Assembly (NCBI GenBank): GCA_014169315.1
Contig: AP022133.1
Span: forward strand, 620,001 to 684,000
Source of the DNA: Enterobacter cloacae
GTDB lineage: Bacteria > Pseudomonadota > Gammaproteobacteria > Enterobacterales > Enterobacteriaceae
Direction: 5' to 3'
DNA: 64,000 nt
In this document: positions 56,591 to 64,000 of the stretch, in pieces
Numbering within the stretch: the stretch's first letter is position 1
Layout of the letters: each line of letters begins with the position of its first letter
Position numbers and translations under genes: made by a program
The notes under the pieces: generated by a model
The model's input: the letters and a program-made list of their open reading frames with translations, nothing else
Told to the model about the DNA's origin: nothing
Database searches by the model: none

Positions 56591-56620
56591 AAAAAAACCC
56601 GCGCAATGGCGCGGGTTTTT
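56591..56620 (-). terminator. leu operon attenuator terminator
   Basis: Minus strand: ACCCGCGC, loop CATT, GCGCGGGT, then a seven-T run. It lies between leuL and leuA. An alternative 9-bp pairing CCAGTCTAC/GTAGACTGG (56659-56667 with 56695-56703) overlaps the leucine codons, as expected for ribosome-dependent attenuation. Confidence 0.92.
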
Positions 56621-56638
56621 AGTCTTACTGGTGACGAT

Positions 56639-56725
56639 TCAACGCTGAATTTCGCCCGCCAGTCTACCGCGCACAGTGGATGCGTTTAGTAGTAGTAGAC
56701 TGGTGAAACGAATGGTGCGAATCAT
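56639..56725 (-). CDS. leuL: leu operon leader peptide
   Basis: 28 residues, MIRTIRFTSLLLLNASTVRG followed by RLAGEIQR. It contains four consecutive leucines, all encoded by the rare codon CTA, so a shortage of charged tRNA-Leu stalls the ribosome and favours antitermination. Same length and layout as the E. coli and Salmonella leaders. Confidence 0.95.
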   Translation of the reverse strand: MIRTIRFTSLLLLNASTVRGRLAGEIQR

Positions 56726-56759
56726 GAATCGTGCTCCCGTTAAATACGATATGCATTTA

Positions 56760-56788
56760 GTGGTACTGGATACGGCGCATCATGTCAA
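56760..56788 (-). promoter_or_regulatory. leuLABCD promoter
   Basis: Perfect -35 TTGACA (minus strand, 56783-56788), a 17-bp spacer and a -10 at 56760-56765 (TACCAC), placed as in the E. coli leu promoter. Confidence 0.8.
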
Positions 56789-57362
56789 CCCCTGCACGGT
56801 AAAACGAGCCTGATAGCTGGCCAGAGCAGAACATTAACTTTAGCTAATTGTGCTGGTTTTTTCTTTTTCGACCAGGTTAATTGTCTATTTTTGGACTGAG
56901 AATGTCGTGCTGTCATGCTTTAAATATAATTAGTATCAATTAAACATAATTTGTGTGTTTTATTGCAGTGATATGAAATTTGTTTTATTTCATTAATTTA
57001 TAAATGATGTGAATGGTTTCAGTGAGCATGAATGCGGTTTACGGCATCCGGTTGTTAAGTAAATGATATAGGTTAACATGAATAGTTTAATAATACTTAA
57101 GTCATCATTAACCTGAACGGTGATTGTATATTTTTCTGGTTTATGGTTTCATGCCAATCCTAATGTTATTGATATCATATGAACTGACTTTTATCTCTTC
57201 ATTACTGAAGGTGCGTAATGTCTTTTTCGATGCATTTTTCTTTATATTTTCCGAATTTTAAACAATTCTCTTTTGCTGCTCGTATATGCATGGTAAATCA
57301 TATTTCTCGAACTTATTACTGTACTTTGGCAAAGGGAGTTTAGCGTGACAGTGGAGTTAGAA
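56789..57362. promoter_or_regulatory. AT-rich leuL-leuO intergenic silencer region
   Basis: About 570 bp of very AT-rich sequence with long A/T tracts and no convincing gene. It corresponds to the H-NS-silenced relay region studied between leuABCD and leuO in Salmonella and E. coli. Individual H-NS or LeuO sites cannot be resolved by eye. Confidence 0.65.
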
Positions 57363-58307
57363 ATGCCAGAAAATAATATTAAACAAATCCAGGTTGCTGA
57401 TGGGATTAAACCGCAATTACGTACTGTGGATCTTAATCTGTTAACCGTATTTGATGCGGTTATGCAGGAGCAGAATATTACGCGAGCAGCCCAGTCGCTG
57501 GGGATGTCCCAGCCCGCCGTCAGTAATGCTGTATCCAGGCTTAAGGTCATGTTTAATGACGAATTGTTCGTGCGTTATGGTCGAGGGATCCAGCCTACTG
57601 CGCGTGCATTTCAGCTCTTCGGTTCTATCCGTCAGGCGCTGCAATTAGTTCAGAATGAACTGCCGGGGTCGGGTTTTGAACCTGTCAGCAGTGAGCGCGT
57701 ATTCCATCTTTGTGTCTGTAGTCCGTTAGATAACTATTTGACATCCATTATTTACAATAAAGTTGAAGAGATCGCACCAAATATTCACCTGGTTTTTAAA
57801 TCATCACTAAATCAAAACACAGAGCATCAGCTGCGTTACCAGGAAACAGAGTTCGTTCTGGGATATGAAGAGTTCCGTCGCCCGGAATTTTCCTGTGTAC
57901 CGCTGTTTAAAGATGAAATGGTGCTGGTTGCCAGTAAAAAACATCCCCGACTGAATTCTCCGCTGCGGGAAAATGACGTTTATAACGAGCAACATGCTGT
58001 TGTTGCGCTCGACAGATATGCCTCATTTAGCCTGCCGTGGTATGACTCTCCTGATAAACAGGCAAGCGTTGCCTATCAGGGAATGGCAATGGTCAGCGTA
58101 TTAAATGTCGTTTCACAAACGCAGCTGGTGGCTATTGCACCTCGTTGGCTGGCGGACGAGTTTTCTGAGCAGTTAGACCTGCAAGTTCTGCCATTGCCGC
58201 TGAAGCTGAATAGCCGTACCTGTTATCTCTCCTGGCATGAAGCGGCAGGTCGGGATAAAGGGCATCAATGGATGGAGGAGCTGCTTATTAGCGTCTGTCG
58301 TCGATAA
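57363..58307 (+). CDS. leuO: LysR-family global regulator LeuO
   Basis: 314 residues from ATG 57363 ([10 protein letters not shown]), the E. coli length. A GTG at 57345 would add six residues and also has a usable ribosome site, so the start is open between the two. The winged helix-turn-helix is at about 22-80 ([39 protein letters not shown]), followed by the effector domain. LeuO antagonises H-NS silencing and controls stress, surface and CRISPR genes in relatives. Confidence 0.95.
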   Translation: MPENNIKQIQVADGIKPQLRTVDLNLLTVFDAVMQEQNITRAAQSLGMSQPAVSNAVSRLKVMFNDELFVRYGRGIQPTARAFQLFGSIRQALQLVQNELPGSGFEPVSSERVFHLCVCSPLDNYLTSIIYNKVEEIAPNIHLVFKSSLNQNTEHQLRYQETEFVLGYEEFRRPEFSCVPLFKDEMVLVASKKHPRLNSPLRENDVYNEQHAVVALDRYASFSLPWYDSPDKQASVAYQGMAMVSVLNVVSQTQLVAIAPRWLADEFSEQLDLQVLPLPLKLNSRTCYLSWHEAAGRDKGHQWMEELLISVCRR

Positions 58308-58312
58308 GCCCA

Positions 58313-58356
58313 TCAGGATAAATGGCACTGATGTGTTATTTATCCTGAGTTTTTTT
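58313..58356 (+). terminator. leuO terminator
   Basis: TCAGGATAAAT / ATTTATCCTGA, a perfect 11-bp stem with a 14-base loop, followed by a run of seven T. Confidence 0.85.
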
Positions 58357-58684
58357 AAGTTAATGCTATTTTATTCTGTTTGCGTTTTTTTCTGGCTGCT
58401 GTCAGGCACTTAAAAATAGATGATTTCCTGATTCATCTCCCTTTTAAACGATGATTTATTAACTCGCTCTCTAATCTCAGACGAATTCACCATATCCTCC
58501 CGCAATGTCTGTTTTTTCTGCTTTGTTGGCCGCTTGCCTTCCCCGGTTTGCTAATTGCCTGCCTCATAACGAGCGGTTAAGGTAACTATCACTCTGCAAA
58601 ATATAAGATCGGTTTAACCCGATCGTAAGACGGCGTGGAAATGAATTCTGCTGTTCGTCTATAACAAAAGCCTGGAGGCAAAGC
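58357..58684 (+). promoter_or_regulatory. ilvIH upstream control region
   Basis: About 330 bp without a gene, AT-rich at first. In E. coli the matching region carries the Lrp sites that activate ilvIH, with leucine reducing expression. I see no perfect consensus promoter. A GGAGG ribosome site stands 6 nt before the ilvI ATG. Confidence 0.6.
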
Positions 58685-60409
58685 ATGGAGATGTTGTCTG
58701 GCGCGGAAATGGTCGTTCGATCGCTTATTGACCAGGGCGTGAAGCAGGTGTTCGGCTACCCGGGAGGCGCAGTCCTCGATATTTATGATGCGCTGCATAC
58801 GGTAGGCGGTATCGACCATGTTCTGGTACGCCACGAGCAGGCGGCGGTACATATGGCGGACGGGCTGGCCCGTGCAACGGGGGAAGTGGGCGTGGTGTTA
58901 GTCACGTCTGGCCCCGGGGCGACAAACGCCATTACCGGGATTGCTACAGCGTATATGGACTCTATCCCGCTGGTCATTCTCTCCGGGCAGGTGGCGACTT
59001 CGCTGATCGGCTATGATGCGTTCCAGGAGTGCGACATGGTGGGGATCTCGCGCCCCGTTGTTAAGCACAGCTTCCTGGTTAAACAAACCGAAGATATTCC
59101 AGGTGTACTGAAAAAAGCCTTCTGGCTGGCGGCTAGTGGGCGTCCTGGCCCGGTTGTCGTCGATCTGCCGAAAGATATTCTGAACCCGGCGAACAAGCTG
59201 CCTTATGTCTGGCCGGAATCGGTGAGCATGCGTTCTTACAATCCTACGACGCAGGGACACAAAGGTCAGATCAAGCGTGCGTTGCAAACGCTGCTGGCGG
59301 CCAAAAAACCGGTAGTCTACGTCGGGGGCGGTGCTGTTAACTCAGCCTGTGAAGAACAGCTACGCACGCTGGTCGAGACGTTAAATTTGCCGGTGGCGTC
59401 ATCGTTGATGGGACTGGGGGCATTCCCGGCCACGCACCGTCAGGCGCTGGGTATGCTGGGCATGCACGGTACCTATGAAGCCAACATGACGATGCACAAT
59501 TCTGATGTGATCTTTGCCGTTGGTGTGCGCTTTGACGATCGTACCACCAACAACCTGGCAAAATATTGCCCGAACGCCACCGTGCTGCACATTGATATCG
59601 ATCCAACGTCTATCTCAAAAACAGTGCCGGCCGATGTGCCGATCGTGGGGGATGCCCGTCAGGTGCTGGACCAGATGCTGGATCTGCTGACACAGGAAAC
59701 CGTCTCTCAGCCGCTGGATGAGATCCGCGACTGGTGGCAGCAAATTGAGCAGTGGCGCGCACGTCAGTGCCTGAAGTACGACACCCAAAGCGAGCATATT
59801 AAGCCGCAGGCGGTCATCGAAGCGATCTGGCGTCTGACGAAAGGCGAGGCGTATGTGACGTCAGACGTTGGTCAGCATCAGATGTTTGCTGCCCTTTATT
59901 ACCCGTTTGATAAACCGCGCCACTGGATCAACTCGGGTGGTTTAGGCACGATGGGCTTTGGCCTGCCTGCTGCGCTGGGCGTGAAGCTGGCTCTGCCAAA
60001 TGAAACCGTCGTCTGCGTGACGGGGGATGGCAGTATCCAGATGAACATTCAGGAGTTGTCTACCGCGCTGCAATATGAACTACCGGTACTGGTGCTGAAC
60101 CTGAATAACGGCTACCTCGGTATGGTGAAGCAGTGGCAGGATATGATCTACTCTGGTCGTCATTCTCAGTCGTACATGACGTCACTACCTGATTTCGTTC
60201 GTCTGGCTGAGGCATATGGTCATGTTGGCATGCGGGTGACCGATCCGGCAGAGCTGGAAACGAAGCTCGGTGAAGCGCTTGAGCACGTTAAAAACAACCG
60301 CCTCGTATTCATGGATGTCATCGTCGATGGCACAGAACACGTTTATCCGATGCATATTCGCGGTGGTGGTATGGACGAAATGTGGTTAAGCAAAACGGAG
60401 AGAACCTGA
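58685..60409 (+). CDS. ilvI: Acetolactate synthase III large subunit
   Basis: ThDP-dependent enzyme of valine/leucine/isoleucine synthesis. 574 residues. The catalytic glutamate lies in [13 protein letters not shown] (about 47), and the ThDP motif runs from [12 protein letters not shown] to [12 protein letters not shown]. In the latter, Gly replaces the Arg seen in E. coli (NNRYLG). ilvH follows one base after the stop. Confidence 0.98.
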   Translation: MEMLSGAEMVVRSLIDQGVKQVFGYPGGAVLDIYDALHTVGGIDHVLVRHEQAAVHMADGLARATGEVGVVLVTSGPGATNAITGIATAYMDSIPLVILSGQVATSLIGYDAFQECDMVGISRPVVKHSFLVKQTEDIPGVLKKAFWLAASGRPGPVVVDLPKDILNPANKLPYVWPESVSMRSYNPTTQGHKGQIKRALQTLLAAKKPVVYVGGGAVNSACEEQLRTLVETLNLPVASSLMGLGAFPATHRQALGMLGMHGTYEANMTMHNSDVIFAVGVRFDDRTTNNLAKYCPNATVLHIDIDPTSISKTVPADVPIVGDARQVLDQMLDLLTQETVSQPLDEIRDWWQQIEQWRARQCLKYDTQSEHIKPQAVIEAIWRLTKGEAYVTSDVGQHQMFAALYYPFDKPRHWINSGGLGTMGFGLPAALGVKLALPNETVVCVTGDGSIQMNIQELSTALQYELPVLVLNLNNGYLGMVKQWQDMIYSGRHSQSYMTSLPDFVRLAEAYGHVGMRVTDPAELETKLGEALEHVKNNRLVFMDVIVDGTEHVYPMHIRGGGMDEMWLSKTERT

Positions 60410-60410
60410 T

Positions 60411-60902
60411 ATGCGCCGGATATTATCGGTATTACTGGAAAACGAGTCTGGTGCACTGTCACGCGTCATCGGGCTTTTCGCACAGCGTGGCTACAACATC
60501 GAAAGCCTGACCGTTGCACCGACGGACGATCCGACGCTGTCACGCATGACAATTCAGACCGTCGGCGACGCCAAAGTGCTTGAGCAGATCGAGAAACAGC
60601 TGCACAAGCTGGTTGATGTGTTGCGCGTGAGCGAGCTGGGGCAGGGCGCTTATGTTGAGCGTGAAGTCATGCTGGTGAAAATTCAGGCCACTGGCTATGG
60701 GCGTGAAGAGGTCAAACGCAATACGGATATCTTCCGTGGGCAAATTATTGACGTGACGCCTTCTATATATACGGTTCAGTTGGCTGGAACGAGTGATAAG
60801 CTGGATGCCTTCCTGGCATCCGTGCGGGATGTAGCAAAAATTGTTGAGGTTGCGCGCTCTGGTATTGTTGGCCTGTCGCGCGGCGATAAAATCATGCGTT
60901 AG
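60411..60902 (+). CDS. ilvH: Acetolactate synthase III small (regulatory) subunit
   Basis: 163 residues, with an N-terminal ACT domain ([33 protein letters not shown]) that binds valine for feedback inhibition and a C-terminal domain (about 80-163). It starts one base after the ilvI stop and is followed by a strong terminator. Confidence 0.98.
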   Translation: MRRILSVLLENESGALSRVIGLFAQRGYNIESLTVAPTDDPTLSRMTIQTVGDAKVLEQIEKQLHKLVDVLRVSELGQGAYVEREVMLVKIQATGYGREEVKRNTDIFRGQIIDVTPSIYTVQLAGTSDKLDAFLASVRDVAKIVEVARSGIVGLSRGDKIMR

Positions 60903-60927
60903 TTGTAAAAAAGGTTCGCCTCTTTCT

Positions 60928-60956
60928 GCCCGGTCGCCAAAGCCGGGCTTTTTTTT
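60928..60956 (+). terminator. ilvIH terminator
   Basis: GCCCGG / CCGGGC hairpin followed by TTTTTTTT. Confidence 0.9.
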
Positions 60957-61081
60957 GTGTAATCAGCCGACAACGCAGATAAAAGCGGTTGCCGCGGAGG
61001 CTTTTCTGCGTTTAGATGTTAAAAGATTTAACCATAACCTTGACAGGGCTATGGATTCTTTTCTTTTTTTAAGGGGCAATT

Positions 61082-62086
61082 GTGAAACTGGATGAAATCG
61101 CCCGGCTAGCCGGCGTGTCACGAACCACAGCCAGCTATGTGATTAACGGTAAAGCAAAGCAGTACCGTGTCAGCGATAAGACCGTTGAAAAAGTCATGGC
61201 GGTGGTTCGTGAGCATAACTACCATCCGAATGCTGTCGCAGCTGGCTTACGCGCCGGACGCACCCGCTCTATTGGCCTGGTGATCCCCGATCTGGAAAAC
61301 ACCAGCTATACCCGTATCGCTAATTATCTTGAACGTCAGGCTCGCCAGCGTGGCTATCAGTTACTGATTGCCTGTTCGGAAGACCAGCCCGATAACGAAA
61401 TGCGCTGCATTGAGCACCTGCTTCAGCGTCAGGTGGATGCCATCATCGTTTCAACCTCTTTACCACCAGAGCACCCGTTCTATCAGCGCTGGGCGAACGA
61501 CCCGTTCCCTATCGTTGCACTGGACCGCGCTCTGGACAGGGAGCATTTCACCAGCGTTGTCGGTGCCGATCAGGACGATGCAGAGATGCTGGCTGCGGAG
61601 CTGAGAACCTTCCCGGCAGAAACCGTTCTGTATCTTGGCGCGTTGCCTGAGCTTTCCGTAAGCTTCCTGCGTGAACAAGGGTTCAGGACTGCCTGGAAAG
61701 ATGATCCGCGTGAGGTTCACTATTTGTATGCCAACAGCTATGAGCGTGAAGCGGCCGCGCAGCTGTTCGAGAAATGGCTGGAAACGCATCCGATGCCGCA
61801 GGCTCTGTTCACGACCTCATTTGCCCTGCTGCAGGGGGTGATGGATGTGACACTGCGCCGGGAAGGGAAGCTGCCATCCGATTTGGCCATTGCAACCTTC
61901 GGAGATAATGAGCTGCTCGACTTCCTGCAGTGCCCGGTACTGGCAGTGGCCCAGCGTCATCGTGACGTGGCCGAGCGCGTGCTGGAGATCGTTCTGGCAA
62001 GCCTTGATGAGCCACGGAAACCCAAGCCGGGTCTGACGCGTATCAAACGTAATCTCTACCGTCGCGGAATTTTGAGCCGCCATTAA
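61082..62086 (+). CDS. cra: Catabolite repressor/activator (fructose repressor)
   Basis: 334-residue LacI-family regulator of carbon flux, released by fructose-1-phosphate. The GTG start at 61082 follows AAGGGG and matches E. coli. The helix-turn-helix [19 protein letters not shown] opens the protein, and the effector domain is nearly identical to E. coli. A weak GGGGG/GCCCC hairpin at 62096-62120 may end transcription. Confidence 0.98.
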   Translation: MKLDEIARLAGVSRTTASYVINGKAKQYRVSDKTVEKVMAVVREHNYHPNAVAAGLRAGRTRSIGLVIPDLENTSYTRIANYLERQARQRGYQLLIACSEDQPDNEMRCIEHLLQRQVDAIIVSTSLPPEHPFYQRWANDPFPIVALDRALDREHFTSVVGADQDDAEMLAAELRTFPAETVLYLGALPELSVSFLREQGFRTAWKDDPREVHYLYANSYEREAAAQLFEKWLETHPMPQALFTTSFALLQGVMDVTLRREGKLPSDLAIATFGDNELLDFLQCPVLAVAQRHRDVAERVLEIVLASLDEPRKPKPGLTRIKRNLYRRGILSRH

Positions 62087-62120
62087 TGCATTCACTGGGG
62101 GTGGTGAAAACTGCCCCATT

Positions 62121-62608
62121 TTGATGAAATAACTGGCAAGAGTAATTCCCGGATAAAAATTAGGATAATTCCTTAAGAATCATGCTCTGCTATTTTTCTT
62201 AATTCATTTTGTCTTTTAGACTGACGCTTAAAGAACATTTATACGATTTTTAATCGCTGTTTTTGTATTGTTTTGTTACAAACCCTATTCGGTCGATGAA
62301 TATTCAGACGTTTTTTCATCCTCCCTGCCAGCTTGTACGTCTGCAAGCACACTCGCGCAGTGCCGCGATGAATCTGGCGCTGTCATCCCCTGAGAATATG
62401 TCTTAAAATGCTGCCCGCGTCGCAAACTGACACTTTATATTTCCCTGCGATGATATTGAGTGAGCTTTAACGCTAGTGTGCATATTCGGATTTTTTCTTA
62501 CAAATATTCATAACGTTAATTTTGCCTCGCCAGTTGTGCAGTTATTAACCAGGTCCGTTTATCTCTGTAAATAGAGCCCTTTCGGCTTGATAGAGAGAGA
62601 GTCCTGGC
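62121..62608 (+). promoter_or_regulatory. cra-mraZ intergenic region
   Basis: About 490 bp of AT-rich sequence without a convincing gene. E. coli has a gap of similar size here. It leads into the mra promoter. I do not recognise further sites. Confidence 0.5.
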
Positions 62609-62638
62609 TTGACAAGCTTTTCCATCGCTCCGTAAACT
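62609..62638 (+). promoter_or_regulatory. Pmra promoter of the dcw cluster
   Basis: Perfect -35 TTGACA (62609-62614), 18-bp spacer and -10 TAAACT (62633-62638). It drives the long division and cell-wall operon from mraZ onward. Confidence 0.8.
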
Positions 62639-62646
62639 CCTTTAGG

Positions 62647-62671
62647 TGGGAATTTGTGGGTTAAAGTGGTG
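62647..62671 (+). promoter_or_regulatory. MraZ operator: three TGGGN repeats
   Basis: TGGGA, TGGGT and TGGTG at exact 10-bp intervals (62647, 62657, 62667), separated by five AT-rich bases. These are the known MraZ-binding direct repeats, placed just after the -10 element, so MraZ represses its own operon. Confidence 0.85.
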
Positions 62672-62689
62672 AGGAGGGGTGAGGCTGGC

Positions 62690-63148
62690 ATGTTCCGTGG
62701 AGCAACGTTAGTCAATCTCGACAGCAAAGGGCGTTTATCGGTTCCAACACGATACCGCGACCAGCTGATTGAGAACGCTTCAGGTCAAATGGTGTGCACC
62801 ATTGACATCAACTCCCCCTGCCTGCTGCTTTACCCCCTGCCTGAATGGGAAATTATTGAGCAAAAGCTGTCGCGACTGTCGAGCATGAACCCGCAGGAAC
62901 GCCGTGTACAACGGTTGTTGTTGGGGCATGCCAGTGAGTGTCAGATGGATAGCGCAGGGCGATTACTGATTGCGCCTGTGTTGCGGCAACATGCCGGTCT
63001 GACCAAAGAAGTGATGCTGGTCGGGCAGTTCAACAAGTTTGAACTGTGGGATGAAACGACCTGGTATCAACAGGTCAAGGAAGATATCGACGCTGAGCAG
63101 TCTGATTCCGCGACATTATCGGAACGGCTGCAGGACTTGTCTCTATAA
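62690..63148 (+). CDS. mraZ: Transcriptional regulator MraZ
   Basis: 152 residues from ATG 62690 ([23 protein letters not shown]). Two AbrB/SpoVT-like DNA-binding half-domains (about 5-52 and 81-124), each with the DSKGR or DSAGR motif. It represses the dcw cluster by binding the repeats upstream; rsmH can reverse its effect when overproduced. rsmH starts two bases after the stop. Confidence 0.97.
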   Translation: MFRGATLVNLDSKGRLSVPTRYRDQLIENASGQMVCTIDINSPCLLLYPLPEWEIIEQKLSRLSSMNPQERRVQRLLLGHASECQMDSAGRLLIAPVLRQHAGLTKEVMLVGQFNKFELWDETTWYQQVKEDIDAEQSDSATLSERLQDLSL

Positions 63149-63150
63149 AT

Positions 63151-64000
63151 ATGATGGAAAATTATAAACATACAACGGTGTTGCTGGATGAGGCCGTTAA
63201 CGGCCTGAATATTCGTCCGGACGGCATCTACATTGATGGCACTTTTGGTCGCGGTGGTCACTCGCGTTTAATCCTCTCCCAGCTTGGAGCGGAAGGACGT
63301 CTGCTGGCAATCGATCGCGATCCGCAGGCGATTGCCGTTGCACAAACCATCGATGACCCACGTTTTTCCATCGTGCATGGACCTTTCTCTGCGCTCGCAG
63401 ACTATGTTGCTGAGCGCGGCCTGACGGGCAAGATCGACGGAATTCTTCTCGATCTTGGCGTCTCTTCACCACAGCTTGATGACGCTGAACGCGGCTTCTC
63501 CTTTATGCGTGATGGTCCGCTGGACATGCGTATGGATCCTACCCGCGGTCAGTCTGCCGCAGAGTGGTTACAAACGGCGGATGAAGCGGATATTGCCTGG
63601 GTGATCAAAACCTTCGGCGAGGAACGTTTTGGCAAACGTATTGCGCGTGCCATCGTTGAGCGTAACCGCGTTGAGCCAATGACCCGTACCAAAGAGCTGG
63701 CCGAGGTCATTGCCGCTGCAACACCGGTGAAGGATAAACACAAACATCCCGCGACCCGTACCTTCCAGGCGGTTCGCATCTGGGTAAACAGTGAACTGGA
63801 GGAAATAGAGCTGGCGCTAAAAAGCTCGCTCGACGTGCTGGCCCCGGGTGGGCGGTTATCCATCATCAGCTTCCATTCACTGGAAGACCGCATTGTGAAA
63901 CGCTTCATGCGTGAACAAAGCCGCGGTCCACAGGTTCCTGCGGGGCTGCCGATGACGGAAGAACAACTCAGGAAACTGGGTGGCCGTCAGTTGCGAGCAT
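63151..64000 (+). CDS. rsmH: 16S rRNA (cytosine-1402 N4) methyltransferase, 3' end cut by window
   Basis: Runs off the window; 283 codons are visible of about 313 in E. coli. ATG 63151 gives [22 protein letters not shown] motif [10 protein letters not shown] (about 31-40) and the C-terminal [16 protein letters not shown] are present. It methylates C1402 in the decoding centre of 16S rRNA. It is the second gene of the dcw cluster, normally followed by ftsL and ftsI. Confidence 0.97.
   Translation, partial: MMENYKHTTVLLDEAVNGLNIRPDGIYIDGTFGRGGHSRLILSQLGAEGRLLAIDRDPQAIAVAQTIDDPRFSIVHGPFSALADYVAERGLTGKIDGILLDLGVSSPQLDDAERGFSFMRDGPLDMRMDPTRGQSAAEWLQTADEADIAWVIKTFGEERFGKRIARAIVERNRVEPMTRTKELAEVIAAATPVKDKHKHPATRTFQAVRIWVNSELEEIELALKSSLDVLAPGGRLSIISFHSLEDRIVKRFMREQSRGPQVPAGLPMTEEQLRKLGGRQLRA

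Noticed and set aside
57242..57550. Minus-strand open frame of 102 codons upstream of and overlapping leuO
   Set aside because: AT-rich, no ribosome site, no recognisable product, and it runs into the conserved leuO coding region.

Overview
This 64 kb window is chromosomal DNA from a member of the Enterobacteriaceae. Almost every gene matches an Escherichia coli K-12 protein from the first two minutes of that map, in the same order and at nearly the same length. The protein divergence, the short (281-residue) AraC and the absence of the cai/fix genes between carB and kefF point away from Escherichia itself and towards the Enterobacter/Leclercia/Lelliottia neighbourhood. That genus-level guess is inference. 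I see no tRNA, rRNA, CRISPR array, insertion sequence or prophage.

Layout: ribF (5' end missing)-ileS-lspA-fkpB-ispH on the plus strand (1-5725). An accessory stretch follows (5742-14335), where E. coli has only rihC. It holds a divergent LysR regulator/AlaX-type editing hydrolase pair and an eight-gene sugar locus: two cupin-type phosphoglucose isomerase homologues, a mannose-family PTS (IIA, IIB, IIC, IID), a mannose-6-phosphate isomerase-like protein and a LacI-family regulator. The core resumes with dapB, carAB, kefFC, folA, then apaH-apaG-rsmA-pdxA-surA-lptD (minus), djlA, rluA, rapA, polB, araDAB/araC, yabI, thiQPB with a TPP riboswitch, sgrR/sgrS-sgrT/setA. A second small insertion (a cytochrome b561-like protein and a CDF metal transporter, 50111-51693) precedes leuDCBA with leader peptide leuL, then leuO, ilvIH, cra, and the start of the division/cell-wall cluster (mraZ, and rsmH cut by the window end).

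The most interesting region is the sugar locus. Four similar 16-17 bp near-palindromes of the GGTTA...TAACC type sit in its control regions: one 42 nt before the first cupin gene, two before the phosphomannose-isomerase/PTS operon, and one just before the lacI-type gene. This suggests a self-contained regulon in which the LacI-family protein controls itself and both convergent operons. There is no aldolase or sugar kinase, so the simplest reading is PTS uptake of a hexose as its 6-phosphate, followed by isomerisation into fructose-6-phosphate. The substrate cannot be named from sequence.

Regulatory signals read directly include the PurR-like and two ARG boxes of carAB, the LexA box and -10 element of polB (which decide its GTG start), the araI/CRP/araO1 region, the THI-box riboswitch, SgrS with its ptsG-pairing segment, the leu attenuator with four CTA codons, and the three MraZ-binding repeats before mraZ.
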